A DNA stretch of 35,765 nt from Tannerellaceae bacterium (GCA_031288515.1 JAITRG010000263.1:1-35765); one strand, 5' to 3'; positions 17,182 to 25,068 are shown, counted from the stretch's first letter. The notes: generated by a model from the sequence alone, not told the origin. Numbers and translations: made by a program.

Positions 17182-17937
17182 ATGAATAAAGTGAAAGAAA
17201 TTAACCGACCCAGCTTTCGTCTTGTGAGAGATGGCGAGCATTATGATTATCATTCGAAAATTTTACAGATAATATCTCCTCTGCTCGCTAAAGAATATAA
17301 GATGGAAGAACAGCGTTTGGTGTATGAACGCCTTTTTAAGAAAGAGGATGATGCTTATTCGCGTAACAGGGGATTTGAAGAGACGAAGGATATTCAGATA
17401 GCCAATAAGAAACGGGACGAGTTTTTTGTTTTCATAAAAAGGACAATTGAAAATATGAGGTTTCATCCGGATGCAACTATAAAAGCCTATTGGGAAGAAT
17501 TATATGAAGGTTTGGAACCTTATAAAAATGCACACCGGGCGAATGCAATAGAGGATACAGTCTTGGTTTTTTCTTTTATAGAAGAGATGAATCAGGAAAA
17601 ATATCAGGAGATATTAAAAAAGTTAGATTTATTATTGGTGATCGATAAATTAACAGAAGCGAATAATAAATGCAGCCAACTGTATGGCGAACGCATGAAT
17701 GAGAAGCAGAAAAGGAATAAGGAAGATAAAATGAGGAAAATCCGCCCTTTAGTGGATGATGCTTTTTTTGAATTGATAAAGTTTATAAATGCTATCTATT
17801 TAGTCAGTTTCCAAATATCAAAAGAAGAACAAGTGATTCAGGAAATAGGAGAATTGATAACCCAAGTCAATGTATGTACAAAAGCAATGCAGGATTCTAT
17901 TGTTAAAAGGCGTCAGAAAGTGAAAAGAGCAAAATAG
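17182..17937 (+). CDS. Uncharacterised helical protein, DUF6261-like
   Basis: A 251-aa protein with no signal peptide or membrane segment. It is highly charged and predicted almost all-helical, with heptad-like Lys/Glu stretches near 150-195 (KLTEANNKCSQLYGERMNEK). The N terminus INRPSFRLVRDGEHYDYHSK resembles a Bacteroidota family I know as DUF6261, whose members start with a similar RNGEHF-type motif and have about this length. No function is established for that family. The gene stands 7 bases before aroK in the same direction, so it is probably co-transcribed. The family assignment is from memory of the pattern. Confidence 0.7.
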   Translation: MNKVKEINRPSFRLVRDGEHYDYHSKILQIISPLLAKEYKMEEQRLVYERLFKKEDDAYSRNRGFEETKDIQIANKKRDEFFVFIKRTIENMRFHPDATIKAYWEELYEGLEPYKNAHRANAIEDTVLVFSFIEEMNQEKYQEILKKLDLLLVIDKLTEANNKCSQLYGERMNEKQKRNKEDKMRKIRPLVDDAFFELIKFINAIYLVSFQISKEEQVIQEIGELITQVNVCTKAMQDSIVKRRQKVKRAK

Positions 17938-17944
17938 GTACAGG

Positions 17945-18469
17945 ATGAAACGTATTTATCTGATAGGTTATATGGGGGCCGGTAAAACCACTGTGGGAAA
18001 GAAACTTGCCAGGCAAATGAATTTATCGTTTATAGACCTTGACCATTATATCGAAGCCCGCTACCATAAGATGGTAAGGCAACTTTTTGAAGAAAAAGGA
18101 GAAGCGGTTTTTCGTGATATTGAATGTAAGATGTTACATGAAACAGGTATGATTGAAAATGTAGTGATTTCAACCGGCGGAGGGACCCCTTGTTTTTTCG
18201 ACAATATGTCTTTTATGAATCAAACAGGGACAACCGTTTATTTGAAAACATCTTCGGGTGAACTGACTAAACGGTTAGAACTTGTAAAGCATACCCGCCC
18301 TGTATTAAAAGGGCTTTCCGGCGAGAAACTTAAACAATTTATAACAGATAATTTGGAGAAAAGAGATCCTTGGTACAAGCAGGCTTCGGTGATATTCGAC
18401 GCTGAAAAAATGCTTACGGAAAATGACGTTAATGAAATAACATGCGAACTGAAGAAATTGTTACAGTAA
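17945..18469 (+). CDS. aroK: Shikimate kinase
   Basis: A 174-aa P-loop kinase that phosphorylates shikimate at the 3-hydroxyl in the chorismate pathway. Walker A is GYMGAGKTTVGKKLA (8-22). Shikimate-binding residues are in DLDHYIE (Asp33), FRDIE (Arg57) and STGGGTP (Gly78-80). LVKHTRPVL is the lid/adenine region with the conserved Arg. The length is normal. It lies between the DUF6261-like gene (7 bases) and the alanine-dehydrogenase-like gene (15 bases); no other aro gene is in the window. Confidence 0.95.
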   Translation: MKRIYLIGYMGAGKTTVGKKLARQMNLSFIDLDHYIEARYHKMVRQLFEEKGEAVFRDIECKMLHETGMIENVVISTGGGTPCFFDNMSFMNQTGTTVYLKTSSGELTKRLELVKHTRPVLKGLSGEKLKQFITDNLEKRDPWYKQASVIFDAEKMLTENDVNEITCELKKLLQ

Positions 18470-18484
18470 TAAAAATTAAGCAGA

Positions 18485-19687
18485 ATGGGGTCAACACATT
18501 TACAGGGAGGGTATATTCCACAGGAATTATTGAAAGAACTTAGCAAGATGAATAACCAGTTGCTTATAGGTATTCCTTGTGAAAAGACCGGAGGAGAACG
18601 CCGGTTGGCCCTCACTCCCGAGGCCGTGGATATGCTGACGGACGCCGGCCATCGTATCCTGATTGAAACGGACGCCGGATTGGGTATTAACTATTCGGAT
18701 AATCATTTTTCGGAAGCTGGGGCAGAGATTGTTTCCGGCCCGCAGGAAGTTTACCAGGCAGACCTTCTATTGAAAATACTTCCCCCTTTACCTTCGGAGG
18801 CGGCTTTGATGAAACCACGGTCAACCCTGTTTTCAATGCTCCAGTTTGGGATGTTCAGACAAGAGACTTATGAAATGATGATGGCGAAACGGATGAATGC
18901 CATTGCTTACGAACTCATGATCGACGGACAAAAAAAGTCTCCGGTATTAAATGTTATTTCCGAAATTGAAGGGACGGCTTCCATTACGATTGCGTCGGTT
19001 TTATTAAGCAATACGCAAGGGGGGAAAGGCGTTTTACTGGGCGGTATTCCGGGTATTGCCCCTACCGAAGTGATTATTATCGGCGCCGGCTCTGCGGGAA
19101 CGGTGGCTGCACGCTCTGCTTTAGGCATGGGGGCTACCGTAAAGATATTTGATAATGACATCAATAAATTACGAATGATTCAAAATGCGTTAGGGCAAAA
19201 AGTTTTTACTTCCAACTTTCATCCGAAAGTGTTGCATAATGCCTTTCGTACGGCCGATGTGGTTATTGGGGCGATGAGTTATATTAATGTACAACGGAAA
19301 TATATGATTGCCGCCGACCTGATCCGTACGATGAAAAAGGGGGCGTTGATTATTGATTTACGTATAAATCAGGGAGGCTGTTTTGAAACGACTTGTTGTC
19401 TCTCTGCTTCCGAACCGGAAGTGTTCGAACAATTTGGCGTATTACATTATTGCAAACCGAATATCAGTAATTCGGTAGCGCGTACAACGTCTATGGCATT
19501 CAGCAATATTTTCGTCCCGTTATTACTTCTGCTGGGCGACACAGGTTCGATCCAGGCAATGGTGAAAGAAGAAAATTGTTTCCGTTCGGGTATCTATATG
19601 TATTCCGGGAAACCGGTTAATAGTTATGTGTCGAATCATTTTAATATACCATCCAATAATCCGGATATCTATTTATCGGCATTTTGA
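18485..19687 (+). CDS. Alanine dehydrogenase / PNT N-terminal family protein
   Basis: A 400-aa protein of the alanine dehydrogenase/transhydrogenase-alpha family. The N-terminal catalytic half has IGIPCEKTGGERRLALTPEA with the substrate Arg, and LLLKILPP with the conserved Lys97. The NAD domain has IIIGAGSAGTVAARSALGMG and the acidic VKIFDND. Two residues I recall as catalytic in classical Ald differ: the His of the LFTYLHLA-type segment is Gln120 (LFSMLQFG), and the Asp of the AIDQGG-type segment is Asn295 (LRINQGG). The Gln may be normal for Bacteroidota; I am unsure about the Asn. The start keeps the YIPQELLKEL extension seen in Bacteroidota relatives. An ATG 21 codons downstream is the alternative start. 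Confidence 0.82.
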   Translation: MGSTHLQGGYIPQELLKELSKMNNQLLIGIPCEKTGGERRLALTPEAVDMLTDAGHRILIETDAGLGINYSDNHFSEAGAEIVSGPQEVYQADLLLKILPPLPSEAALMKPRSTLFSMLQFGMFRQETYEMMMAKRMNAIAYELMIDGQKKSPVLNVISEIEGTASITIASVLLSNTQGGKGVLLGGIPGIAPTEVIIIGAGSAGTVAARSALGMGATVKIFDNDINKLRMIQNALGQKVFTSNFHPKVLHNAFRTADVVIGAMSYINVQRKYMIAADLIRTMKKGALIIDLRINQGGCFETTCCLSASEPEVFEQFGVLHYCKPNISNSVARTTSMAFSNIFVPLLLLLGDTGSIQAMVKEENCFRSGIYMYSGKPVNSYVSNHFNIPSNNPDIYLSAF

Positions 19688-19722
19688 TTGGGAAAGGTAG
19701 GAATGTATTATAAAGTTTTACT

Positions 19723-19730
19723 TAACTTTG
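19723..19730 (+). promoter_or_regulatory. Bacteroidota -7 element upstream of korA
   Basis: TAACTTTG is an exact TAnnTTTG match, 48 bases before the korA ATG. No correctly spaced -33 TTTG is evident. Confidence 0.5.
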
Positions 19731-19778
19731 CAATAATATGCTTCAATTAATCAGAATGCTAAAACTAAAAAAAGTGTT

Positions 19779-21629
19779 ATGGCAGAACAGACAAAAGTTA
19801 CAACTTTAGAAAAAGTTGTGGTTCGTTTCTCGGGAGATTCGGGAGACGGTATGCAGTTAACCGGTACGATCTTTTCGAACTTGTCGGCTATTTTAGGGAA
19901 TGAAATTTCTACTTTCCCTGACTTTCCTGCAGAGATTCGCGCCCCCCAGGGTTCTTTGAGCGGCGTTTCCGGTTTTCAGGTTCATTTGGGTTCCCGGGAA
20001 ATTTTTACTCCCGGAGACAGAGCGGACGTCCTTGTTGCGATGAACCCCGCGGCTCTAAAGGTAAACGTTAATCATCTGAAACCAACTTCGATTATTATCA
20101 TCGACTCCGACTCATTCGGGAAGGCGGATCTTGATAAGGCGAACTTTACTACCGACGACCCTTTTAAAGAATTAGGCCTTACGGCACAGGTAGTTGCTGC
20201 GCCAATCTCTACGATGGCGAAGGATGGCCTGGCTGAGTTCGGGCTTGATAATAAGTCGGCGGTTCGTTGTAAAAATATGTTTGCTTTGGGTTTGGTGTGC
20301 TGGTTGTTCGACCGGCCATTAGACAAGGCCGAACATATGTTGCAAAATAAATTCTCAAAGAAGCCGGCCATCGCGAAAGCCAATATCAAAGCGCTAACCG
20401 ACGGCTACAATTATGGCAGCAACATTCACGCTTCGGTTTCTACCTATCGTATAGAAAGTAAAAAAGCCGCACCCGGTTTTTATATGGATATCAATGGCAA
20501 TAAGGCTACCTCTTACGGCTTGATAGCTGCCGCTGAAAAAGCCGGGTTGAAACTGTTTCTGGGCAGCTACCCGATTACCCCTGCCACTGATATTCTGCAA
20601 GAGCTTTCCGCCCGTAAAGAATTAGGCGTTAAGGCGCTCCAGTTTGAAGACGAGATTGCCGGTATCTGTACGGCTATTGGAGCGAGTTTTGCAGGTTCAT
20701 TGGCCGCTACGTCTACGTCTGGCCCAGGTTTGGCCCTAAAGAGCGAGGCCATTGGATTGGCTATGATTGCCGAATTACCCTTAGTCGTTATCGATGTGCA
20801 ACGTGGCGGGCCGTCTACGGGATTGCCAACCAAAAGCGAACAAACCGATTTGCTTCAGGCACTTTACGGGCGTAATGGAGAAAGCCCTGTTGCCGTTATT
20901 GCAGCCTCTACGCCCACAGATTGCTTCGACGCGGCTTTTTGGGCAGGAAAATTGGCTGTTGAGCATATGACGCCTGTTATTTTGCTAACGGATTCGTTCC
21001 TGGCGAATGGTTCTTCGGCGTGGCGGATTCCCGATTTGGATACGTATCCGGACATTAAACCGGCCTATCCGGCGGATTATAAAGGCGAAGAACCCTGGAA
21101 ACCGTATCGCCGCAACCCAGAGACACTGGTTCGTTATTGGGCGATACCGGGCATGGAAGGCTTTGCCCACCGGATTGGCGGATTAGAGAAAGATTATGAT
21201 ACAAGCGCTATCTCTACCGAGCCATACAATCATCAGAAAATGATAGCGACACGCCAGGCTAAAATAGATAAGATTGCCGGTTGTATACCCGGACAGAAAG
21301 TGATAGGGGATGAAGAGGCAGACTTACTGATTGTAGGGTGGGGAGGTACTTTCGGCCATTTATGCGAAGCTATGGAAACGATGCGCGAAAAGGGGAAAAA
21401 AGTAGCGTTAGCCCATTTTAAATTTATCAATCCGTTACCTGAAAATACGGCGGAAATATTTGCCAAGTACAAAAAGGTAGTAGTAGCAGAGCAAAACAAC
21501 GGGCAGTTTGCCAATTATTTACGCAGTAAAGTATCCGGCTTTACTCCCTGCAAATTCAATCGTGTAAAAGGGCAACCTTTCATTGTCTCAAGATTAGTTG
21601 AAGAATTTACCAAATTATTGGAGGCTTAA
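19779..21629 (+). CDS. korA: 2-oxoacid:ferredoxin oxidoreductase, fused gamma-alpha subunit
   Basis: A 616-aa fusion. Residues about 10-200 are the gamma domain (VVRFSGDSGDGMQLTGTIFS and FPDFPAEIRAPQGSLSGVSG). Residues about 240-616 are the alpha (pyrimidine-binding) domain with SYPITPATDILQELS, QFEDEIAGICTAIGASFAG and TSTSGPGLALKSEAIGLA. With KorB it oxidatively decarboxylates a 2-oxoacid, most likely 2-oxoglutarate, to the CoA thioester and reduces ferredoxin. In anaerobes it often also runs reductively. The gamma-alpha fusion is the normal Bacteroidota form. It is followed 3 bases later by korB. Substrate choice rests on family resemblance. Confidence 0.93.
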   Translation: MAEQTKVTTLEKVVVRFSGDSGDGMQLTGTIFSNLSAILGNEISTFPDFPAEIRAPQGSLSGVSGFQVHLGSREIFTPGDRADVLVAMNPAALKVNVNHLKPTSIIIIDSDSFGKADLDKANFTTDDPFKELGLTAQVVAAPISTMAKDGLAEFGLDNKSAVRCKNMFALGLVCWLFDRPLDKAEHMLQNKFSKKPAIAKANIKALTDGYNYGSNIHASVSTYRIESKKAAPGFYMDINGNKATSYGLIAAAEKAGLKLFLGSYPITPATDILQELSARKELGVKALQFEDEIAGICTAIGASFAGSLAATSTSGPGLALKSEAIGLAMIAELPLVVIDVQRGGPSTGLPTKSEQTDLLQALYGRNGESPVAVIAASTPTDCFDAAFWAGKLAVEHMTPVILLTDSFLANGSSAWRIPDLDTYPDIKPAYPADYKGEEPWKPYRRNPETLVRYWAIPGMEGFAHRIGGLEKDYDTSAISTEPYNHQKMIATRQAKIDKIAGCIPGQKVIGDEEADLLIVGWGGTFGHLCEAMETMREKGKKVALAHFKFINPLPENTAEIFAKYKKVVVAEQNNGQFANYLRSKVSGFTPCKFNRVKGQPFIVSRLVEEFTKLLEA

Positions 21630-21632
21630 AAA

Positions 21633-22646
21633 ATGGAACAAACAACAACATATCAACCAAAAGATTATAAAAGCGACCAATATGTACGCTGGTGCCCGGG
21701 TTGTGGCGACCATGCCGTATTGAACTGTATCCATAAGGCAATGGCCGACCGGGGGATTGCCCCGAAAGACATTGCCGTTATCTCCGGTATCGGATGTTCT
21801 TCCCGTTTGCCCTATTATATGAATTCTTATGGATTTCATACCATTCACGGGCGTGGAGCGGCCATCGCTACCGGCGTTAAAACGGCCAATCCCGCCTTAA
21901 CCGTATGGCTGGCTACCGGCGACGGCGATTGCTTAGCCATTGGAGGCAATCACTTTATCCATGCCGTACGGCGTAATGTAGATATAAATATCATTCTTTT
22001 TAATAATAAGATTTATGGCCTTACAAAGGGACAATATTCTCCTACGACCGACAGAGGGTTTGTATCCAAAAGCTCCCCTTACGGAACGGTGGAAGACCCC
22101 TTTATCCCTGCCGAGCTAACCTTTGGCGCAAGGGGTAATTTCTTTGCCAGGGCCATAGACGTAGACCTTAAAAATACAACGGAGGTATTAACGGCCTGCT
22201 CAAAGCATAAAGGCGCGTCGGTGGTAGAAGTTCTGGTAAACTGCGTAATCTTTAATGACGGCGTCCACAAGCAAATATCTGTCAAAGAGGCCAGAGCGGA
22301 ACGCACGATATTCCTTCGCCATGGCGAGAAAATGCTGTTCGGCAACGACAACGGAAAAGGAATCGTACTGGACGGTCTGAAACTAAAAGTCATAACCATA
22401 GGCCAGGACGGATATACCCTCGACGATGTATTAGTACACGACGCGCACACGCCGGACGCCACCCTCCATGCCATGCTGGCCATGATGAGCGGCGACCTGC
22501 CCGTAGCCTTAGGCGTTATCCGCGACGTAGAAGCGCCTTGTTACGACGCCGAAGTAGAAAAACAGATAGCCGAAGTACAAGCAAAGAAACCCATCCGCAA
22601 GCTGCATGATTTGCTGATGAGCGGCGAAATCTGGGAAGTGAAGTAA
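21633..22646 (+). CDS. korB: 2-oxoacid:ferredoxin oxidoreductase, beta subunit
   Basis: A 337-aa TPP- and Fe-S-containing partner of KorA. Four Cys suit one [4Fe-4S] cluster: WCPGCGDH (Cys21, Cys24), GIGCSSR (Cys55) and VLVNCVIF (Cys204). The TPP/Mg motif starts at GDGD (96-99) and continues through LFNNKIYGLTKGQYSPT. The heterodimer carries only this cluster, and no ferredoxin-like delta subunit is adjacent. It is transcribed with korA and ends before a 42-aa HicB-like remnant and a strong terminator. Confidence 0.95.
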   Translation: MEQTTTYQPKDYKSDQYVRWCPGCGDHAVLNCIHKAMADRGIAPKDIAVISGIGCSSRLPYYMNSYGFHTIHGRGAAIATGVKTANPALTVWLATGDGDCLAIGGNHFIHAVRRNVDINIILFNNKIYGLTKGQYSPTTDRGFVSKSSPYGTVEDPFIPAELTFGARGNFFARAIDVDLKNTTEVLTACSKHKGASVVEVLVNCVIFNDGVHKQISVKEARAERTIFLRHGEKMLFGNDNGKGIVLDGLKLKVITIGQDGYTLDDVLVHDAHTPDATLHAMLAMMSGDLPVALGVIRDVEAPCYDAEVEKQIAEVQAKKPIRKLHDLLMSGEIWEVK

Positions 22647-22669
22647 GGGTAGACGTTAAAAAGAATAAT

Positions 22670-22798
22670 ATGAAACTAAAAGCGATTGTGGAATTATGGG
22701 ATGACGGGACGTATAGTATTTATGTGCCGGATACGAAAAAACACAATCTGACTGCGCAAGGTGCGTCGGTTGCGGAGGCTAAGAGCAATATGATTTGA
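22670..22798 (+). CDS. 42-aa HicB-like antitoxin fragment
   Basis: ATG at 22670 to TGA at 22796-22798 encodes MKLKAIVELWDDGTYSIYVP followed by a variable stretch and ASVAEAKSNM. This fits the first two beta-strands and start of the helix of the HicB (partial RNase H-like) fold, whose pattern is an alternating strand, DG-Y-hydrophobic strand, then G-x-TxxEAxxNI. Complete HicB proteins continue through the helix and a DNA-binding tail, both missing here. No HicA toxin is adjacent. It is either a truncated remnant or a minimal stand-alone domain. It lies 23 bases after korB, upstream of the terminator. Confidence 0.55.
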   Translation: MKLKAIVELWDDGTYSIYVPDTKKHNLTAQGASVAEAKSNMI

Positions 22799-22813
22799 AT
22801 ATTTGTACACAGG

Positions 22814-22847
22814 AAAGCCCCTTTTTCGTTATGATTCAGGGGCTTTT
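22814..22847. terminator. Intrinsic terminator, probably bidirectional
   Basis: AAGCCCCT and AGGGGCTT form a perfect 8-bp GC-rich stem (22815-22822 and 22838-22845) around a 15-base loop, followed by TTTT and preceded by AAA. It lies between the korAB run and the convergent beta-helix gene and could serve both. Confidence 0.85.
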
Positions 22848-22867
22848 GCTATTTTAAAAAGCGCTGT

Positions 22868-24103
22868 TCAGAAGTTTTGCCGGGAGGCTCCGGCGATGGC
22901 CGGCGGGGATGTCAGCGGAACGCTCCGGCAGGGGTGGAGGTATTCGGAAGCGGGGATGAGGCTGATGCCGGCAGACCTTAACTCGCCGGGAAGATAGTTG
23001 TCGACGTCCGGCTCCAGTTTGCCTTTCAGGGATTCGGACAGACTGGCGGAGGGGAGGTAGTCCGCGTTCAGATCGCTTTTCTTATACGTCTGATTGCCCT
23101 TATCGACCGACAGGAAGTTGGCGGCAAGGTTCTTAATGTTTTCCGAGAACAGATTGTTCACCATCACGATGCCGGACGCCGGCAACCGGGAGGCCGGTAT
23201 AAAAAGCGAATTGCTCGTTTCTTTACTGTTCAGTATGGTGTTATGACTCAGATAGAGCGCATGTTCTGTCCAGCGCCCGATGTTTTCTTCGTGGAAGGCG
23301 ATGATCGACGTATTGGGGCTTTGCTCGGATTGCTGGATGATATTCCCGACAAGGATATGCGTCCCGCCATCGGGGAAATCAACCTCATAGCTCGAGTTGT
23401 AACTGTCGTCATTCTCGTTGGCGATCCGGTTATAGGCCAGGAGGCCGAACCGGGCGCGGCATTTGACTAAATGGCCCTCTTTGGCATGGTGCGAATACGA
23501 GCCTGTCATCAGGAAAGTATCAATCTGCCCGACATACAGATTGTGCGACCTGCCGTCGCCATAGCCCAGATATCCAAATTCCGTATGGCGTACGATTAGC
23601 GTACCGCCGCTGTTTGCCGTCAGAATACCGCACTCGCTGTGCAGAAACTTGCAGTTGTCTACCGTCAGCCGGCCTTTGTCGAAGCGTATCCCGGCTCCGT
23701 TCCGGTCGGGTACCTTGGCATTGATAAACGTAAACCCTTCTACCTTTACGTTTCCGCCGGCGATCTCCCAGATACCTTTCCCTGCCCAATGCCGTCCGTT
23801 GGCGTCGAGGATAACCTCGCCTCCCACGGCGCGGATGTACAGCTCATCCTGTTCCCATATCGTCACATCTCCCATGTACGTACCTGCATCCACCTCGATC
23901 AGCGTACTGTCTCCCGCTGCGACCGCCGCCTGGCGGATGGAGGTAAACTCCCTGTTAGGACCTACCTGCAGGACATGGGTATAGGCAATCTCATTCTCCG
24001 GAGCGTTTTCTATTTGCCGGTCATCGCCGCCGGGCAGTAACTCTATTTGCTCGCAGCCCATCATGGCAGCAAGCGCAATCAAAAAAAGAACGTTCAACTT
24101 CAT
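22868..24103 (-). CDS. Right-handed parallel beta-helix lipoprotein
   Basis: A 411-aa surface or periplasmic lipoprotein. I choose the ATG ending at 24103 because it gives a lipoprotein signal (MKLNVLFLIALAAMMGC, Cys17); an ATG 15 codons earlier would spoil it. Residues about 65-330 read as stacked beta-helix rungs: GTYMGDVTIW, GGNVKVEGFTFINA, GGTLIVRHTEFGY, THILVGNIIQ, HALYLSHNTILN, SGIVMVNNLF. This fold is typical of polysaccharide lyases, some glycosidases and adhesins. No catalytic set is clear enough to choose, so the substrate is unknown. Base composition is visibly GC-richer than the flanking core genes, consistent with acquisition. It is the intact gene of an otherwise decayed island. 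Confidence 0.82.
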   Translation of the reverse strand: MKLNVLFLIALAAMMGCEQIELLPGGDDRQIENAPENEIAYTHVLQVGPNREFTSIRQAAVAAGDSTLIEVDAGTYMGDVTIWEQDELYIRAVGGEVILDANGRHWAGKGIWEIAGGNVKVEGFTFINAKVPDRNGAGIRFDKGRLTVDNCKFLHSECGILTANSGGTLIVRHTEFGYLGYGDGRSHNLYVGQIDTFLMTGSYSHHAKEGHLVKCRARFGLLAYNRIANENDDSYNSSYEVDFPDGGTHILVGNIIQQSEQSPNTSIIAFHEENIGRWTEHALYLSHNTILNSKETSNSLFIPASRLPASGIVMVNNLFSENIKNLAANFLSVDKGNQTYKKSDLNADYLPSASLSESLKGKLEPDVDNYLPGELRSAGISLIPASEYLHPCRSVPLTSPPAIAGASRQNF

Positions 24104-24144
24104 CGTGTCATTATTTAAGGGTTTGCATTTGTTTTGCCTCCATT

Positions 24145-24159
24145 CCATACTATGTATGG
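24145..24159. promoter_or_regulatory. Short inverted repeat upstream of the beta-helix gene
   Basis: CCATAC-TAT-GTATGG is a perfect 6-bp-arm dyad, 42 bases upstream of the chosen start codon. It could be an operator. No TAnnTTTG match was found in this upstream region. Confidence 0.3.
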
Positions 24160-24186
24160 AGGGAACGGTTTATTCATTCGTTATTT

Positions 24187-24354
24187 TTAAAATGCGGTAA
24201 ATATATAAAATTTATTTTCATCCATGACGGCCATCCGTTTCTTTTGGTCAGGCAAACCTGCAACGGTTGCAGCATCGTCTTTGCCGATATAAATCCGTCC
24301 ACCCTGCGCATTGGCAAAACCGCATACCCATTTGAGATAATCGTCGTGCCACGA
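24187..24354 (-). pseudogene. Remnant of an AlbA_2 (Schlafen-type) DNA-binding domain protein
   Basis: A minus-strand frame reads SWHDDYLKWVCGFANAQGG, then RIYIGKDDAATVAGLPDQKK, ending at a stop at 24187-24189. This closely follows the AlbA_2 (older name AAA_4) signature, in which W(R/H)(D/E)(E/D)YLKW(I/V)CGFANAQGG is followed by a glycine-rich strand, IGKDD and GL. Intact proteins have this domain at residues 10-130 and continue for 300-500 residues as RecG-like or transcriptional regulators. Here about 40 matching codons remain, with no start codon, and upstream the frame runs straight into repeat copy B. I read it as a fragment left by insertion or deletion at the repeat boundary. Confidence 0.7.
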
Positions 24355-24356
24355 GG

Positions 24357-24744
24357 ACAGGAAAATACCCCTGCTAAACGATACTTTTTCACCTTTCCTT
24401 TCAGCTTCCAGTTTTGTTGCAACTGACTGGTTTACAGAATAAAATCCTGAAAGAAGACGAAAGAAGACCTTTCAGCTTCCTTACAGTCTTTAGAAACCGG
24501 AGGAGAGGGATTGACGCCAAAAAAAACCGTTATGACACCTTTGGTAAACCGTTATGATGCCTTTAGTAAATCGTTATGACGTCTTCAGTAAACCGTTATG
24601 ATGTCTTTGGCAAACCACTATATACTTTTTACCAAACCATTATACCGGTTTACTGAAGGTATCATAATGACTTTTTTCCCCTTTTTGCCGGCCTCATTTT
24701 TTTGCTGAAACGGGGCTGAAAGGTCTTCTTTCAGCCATAGCTGT
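24357..24744 (-). repeat. Dispersed repeat element, copy B (inverted relative to copy A)
   Basis: Read on the minus strand, this 388-bp stretch matches 1-398 along its whole length, including a 36-base identical block at 24368-24403. Both ends of the central part carry hairpins. At 24714-24736 GGCTGAAAG and CTTTCAGCC surround GTCTT. At 24447-24475 CTGAAAG and CTTTCAG surround a duplicated GAAAGAAGAC. Between them lie the 22-bp repeats. One boundary abuts the AlbA_2 remnant and the other faces a second coding remnant. No transposase is present, so it would be non-autonomous if mobile. Confidence 0.85.
24524..24677 (+). repeat. Seven 22-bp tandem repeats inside copy B
   Basis: Units start at exactly 24524, 24546, 24568, 24590, 24612, 24634 and 24656. 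The first four follow AAACCGTTATGAYGYCTTYR plus GT, with only a few differences each; the last three diverge. This is the most regular of the three arrays. Sequence between units is absent, so it is a tandem array and not a CRISPR. The period equals about two helical turns, which would place every copy on the same face of the DNA. Confidence 0.85.
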
Positions 24745-24876
24745 TCATACGCAAGCGCTTATAAACCGGCTGGAAGCTGAAAGATAGCGCCAAACAAGCC
24801 TGTGTAATGGGGTTTTGTGCATACGCCGGCGGGTTGATGCCGGAGGCGTCTACTGAACAGATAAAAAAATCACTGA

Positions 24877-25068
24877 AGATCGAATCGATCAGGAAAAATA
24901 GCCGCAAAACGAGCTGAAGACTCAACTAAACTACTAAACGCTTCTCAAGAGAAAATAACTCAATTAATAAAATCTGTTCAAGATAAAGATAACCTTATCC
25001 CTGAAACTCTTGTCCGCCGGATAAGTATACATATCTTCCGGGGGAAACTTGAGTTGAAAGATTACTAA
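24877..25068 (+). pseudogene. Coding remnant of unknown origin, 63 open codons
   Basis: A frame open from 24877 (after a TGA) to the TAA at 25066-25068 has no start codon. It includes KRAEDSTKLLNASQEKITQL, then VQDKDNLIPETLVRRISIHI and a short tail FRGKLELKDY. The mix of a helical charged half and an IPE-LVRRI-I strand is vaguely like the C-terminal end of serine recombinases, but the match is too weak to name. It lies in the decayed island beside copy B. The rest of 24745-25298 shows no gene; a GC-rich patch occurs at about 25150-25190. Confidence 0.4.

Noticed and set aside
24174-24422. 82-aa minus-strand frame
   Set aside because: It is the wrong frame over the AlbA_2 remnant and repeat; the protein-like sequence is in another frame.
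24524-24677. CRISPR array
   Set aside because: Units are directly adjacent with no spacers, diverge steadily, and no cas gene is near.
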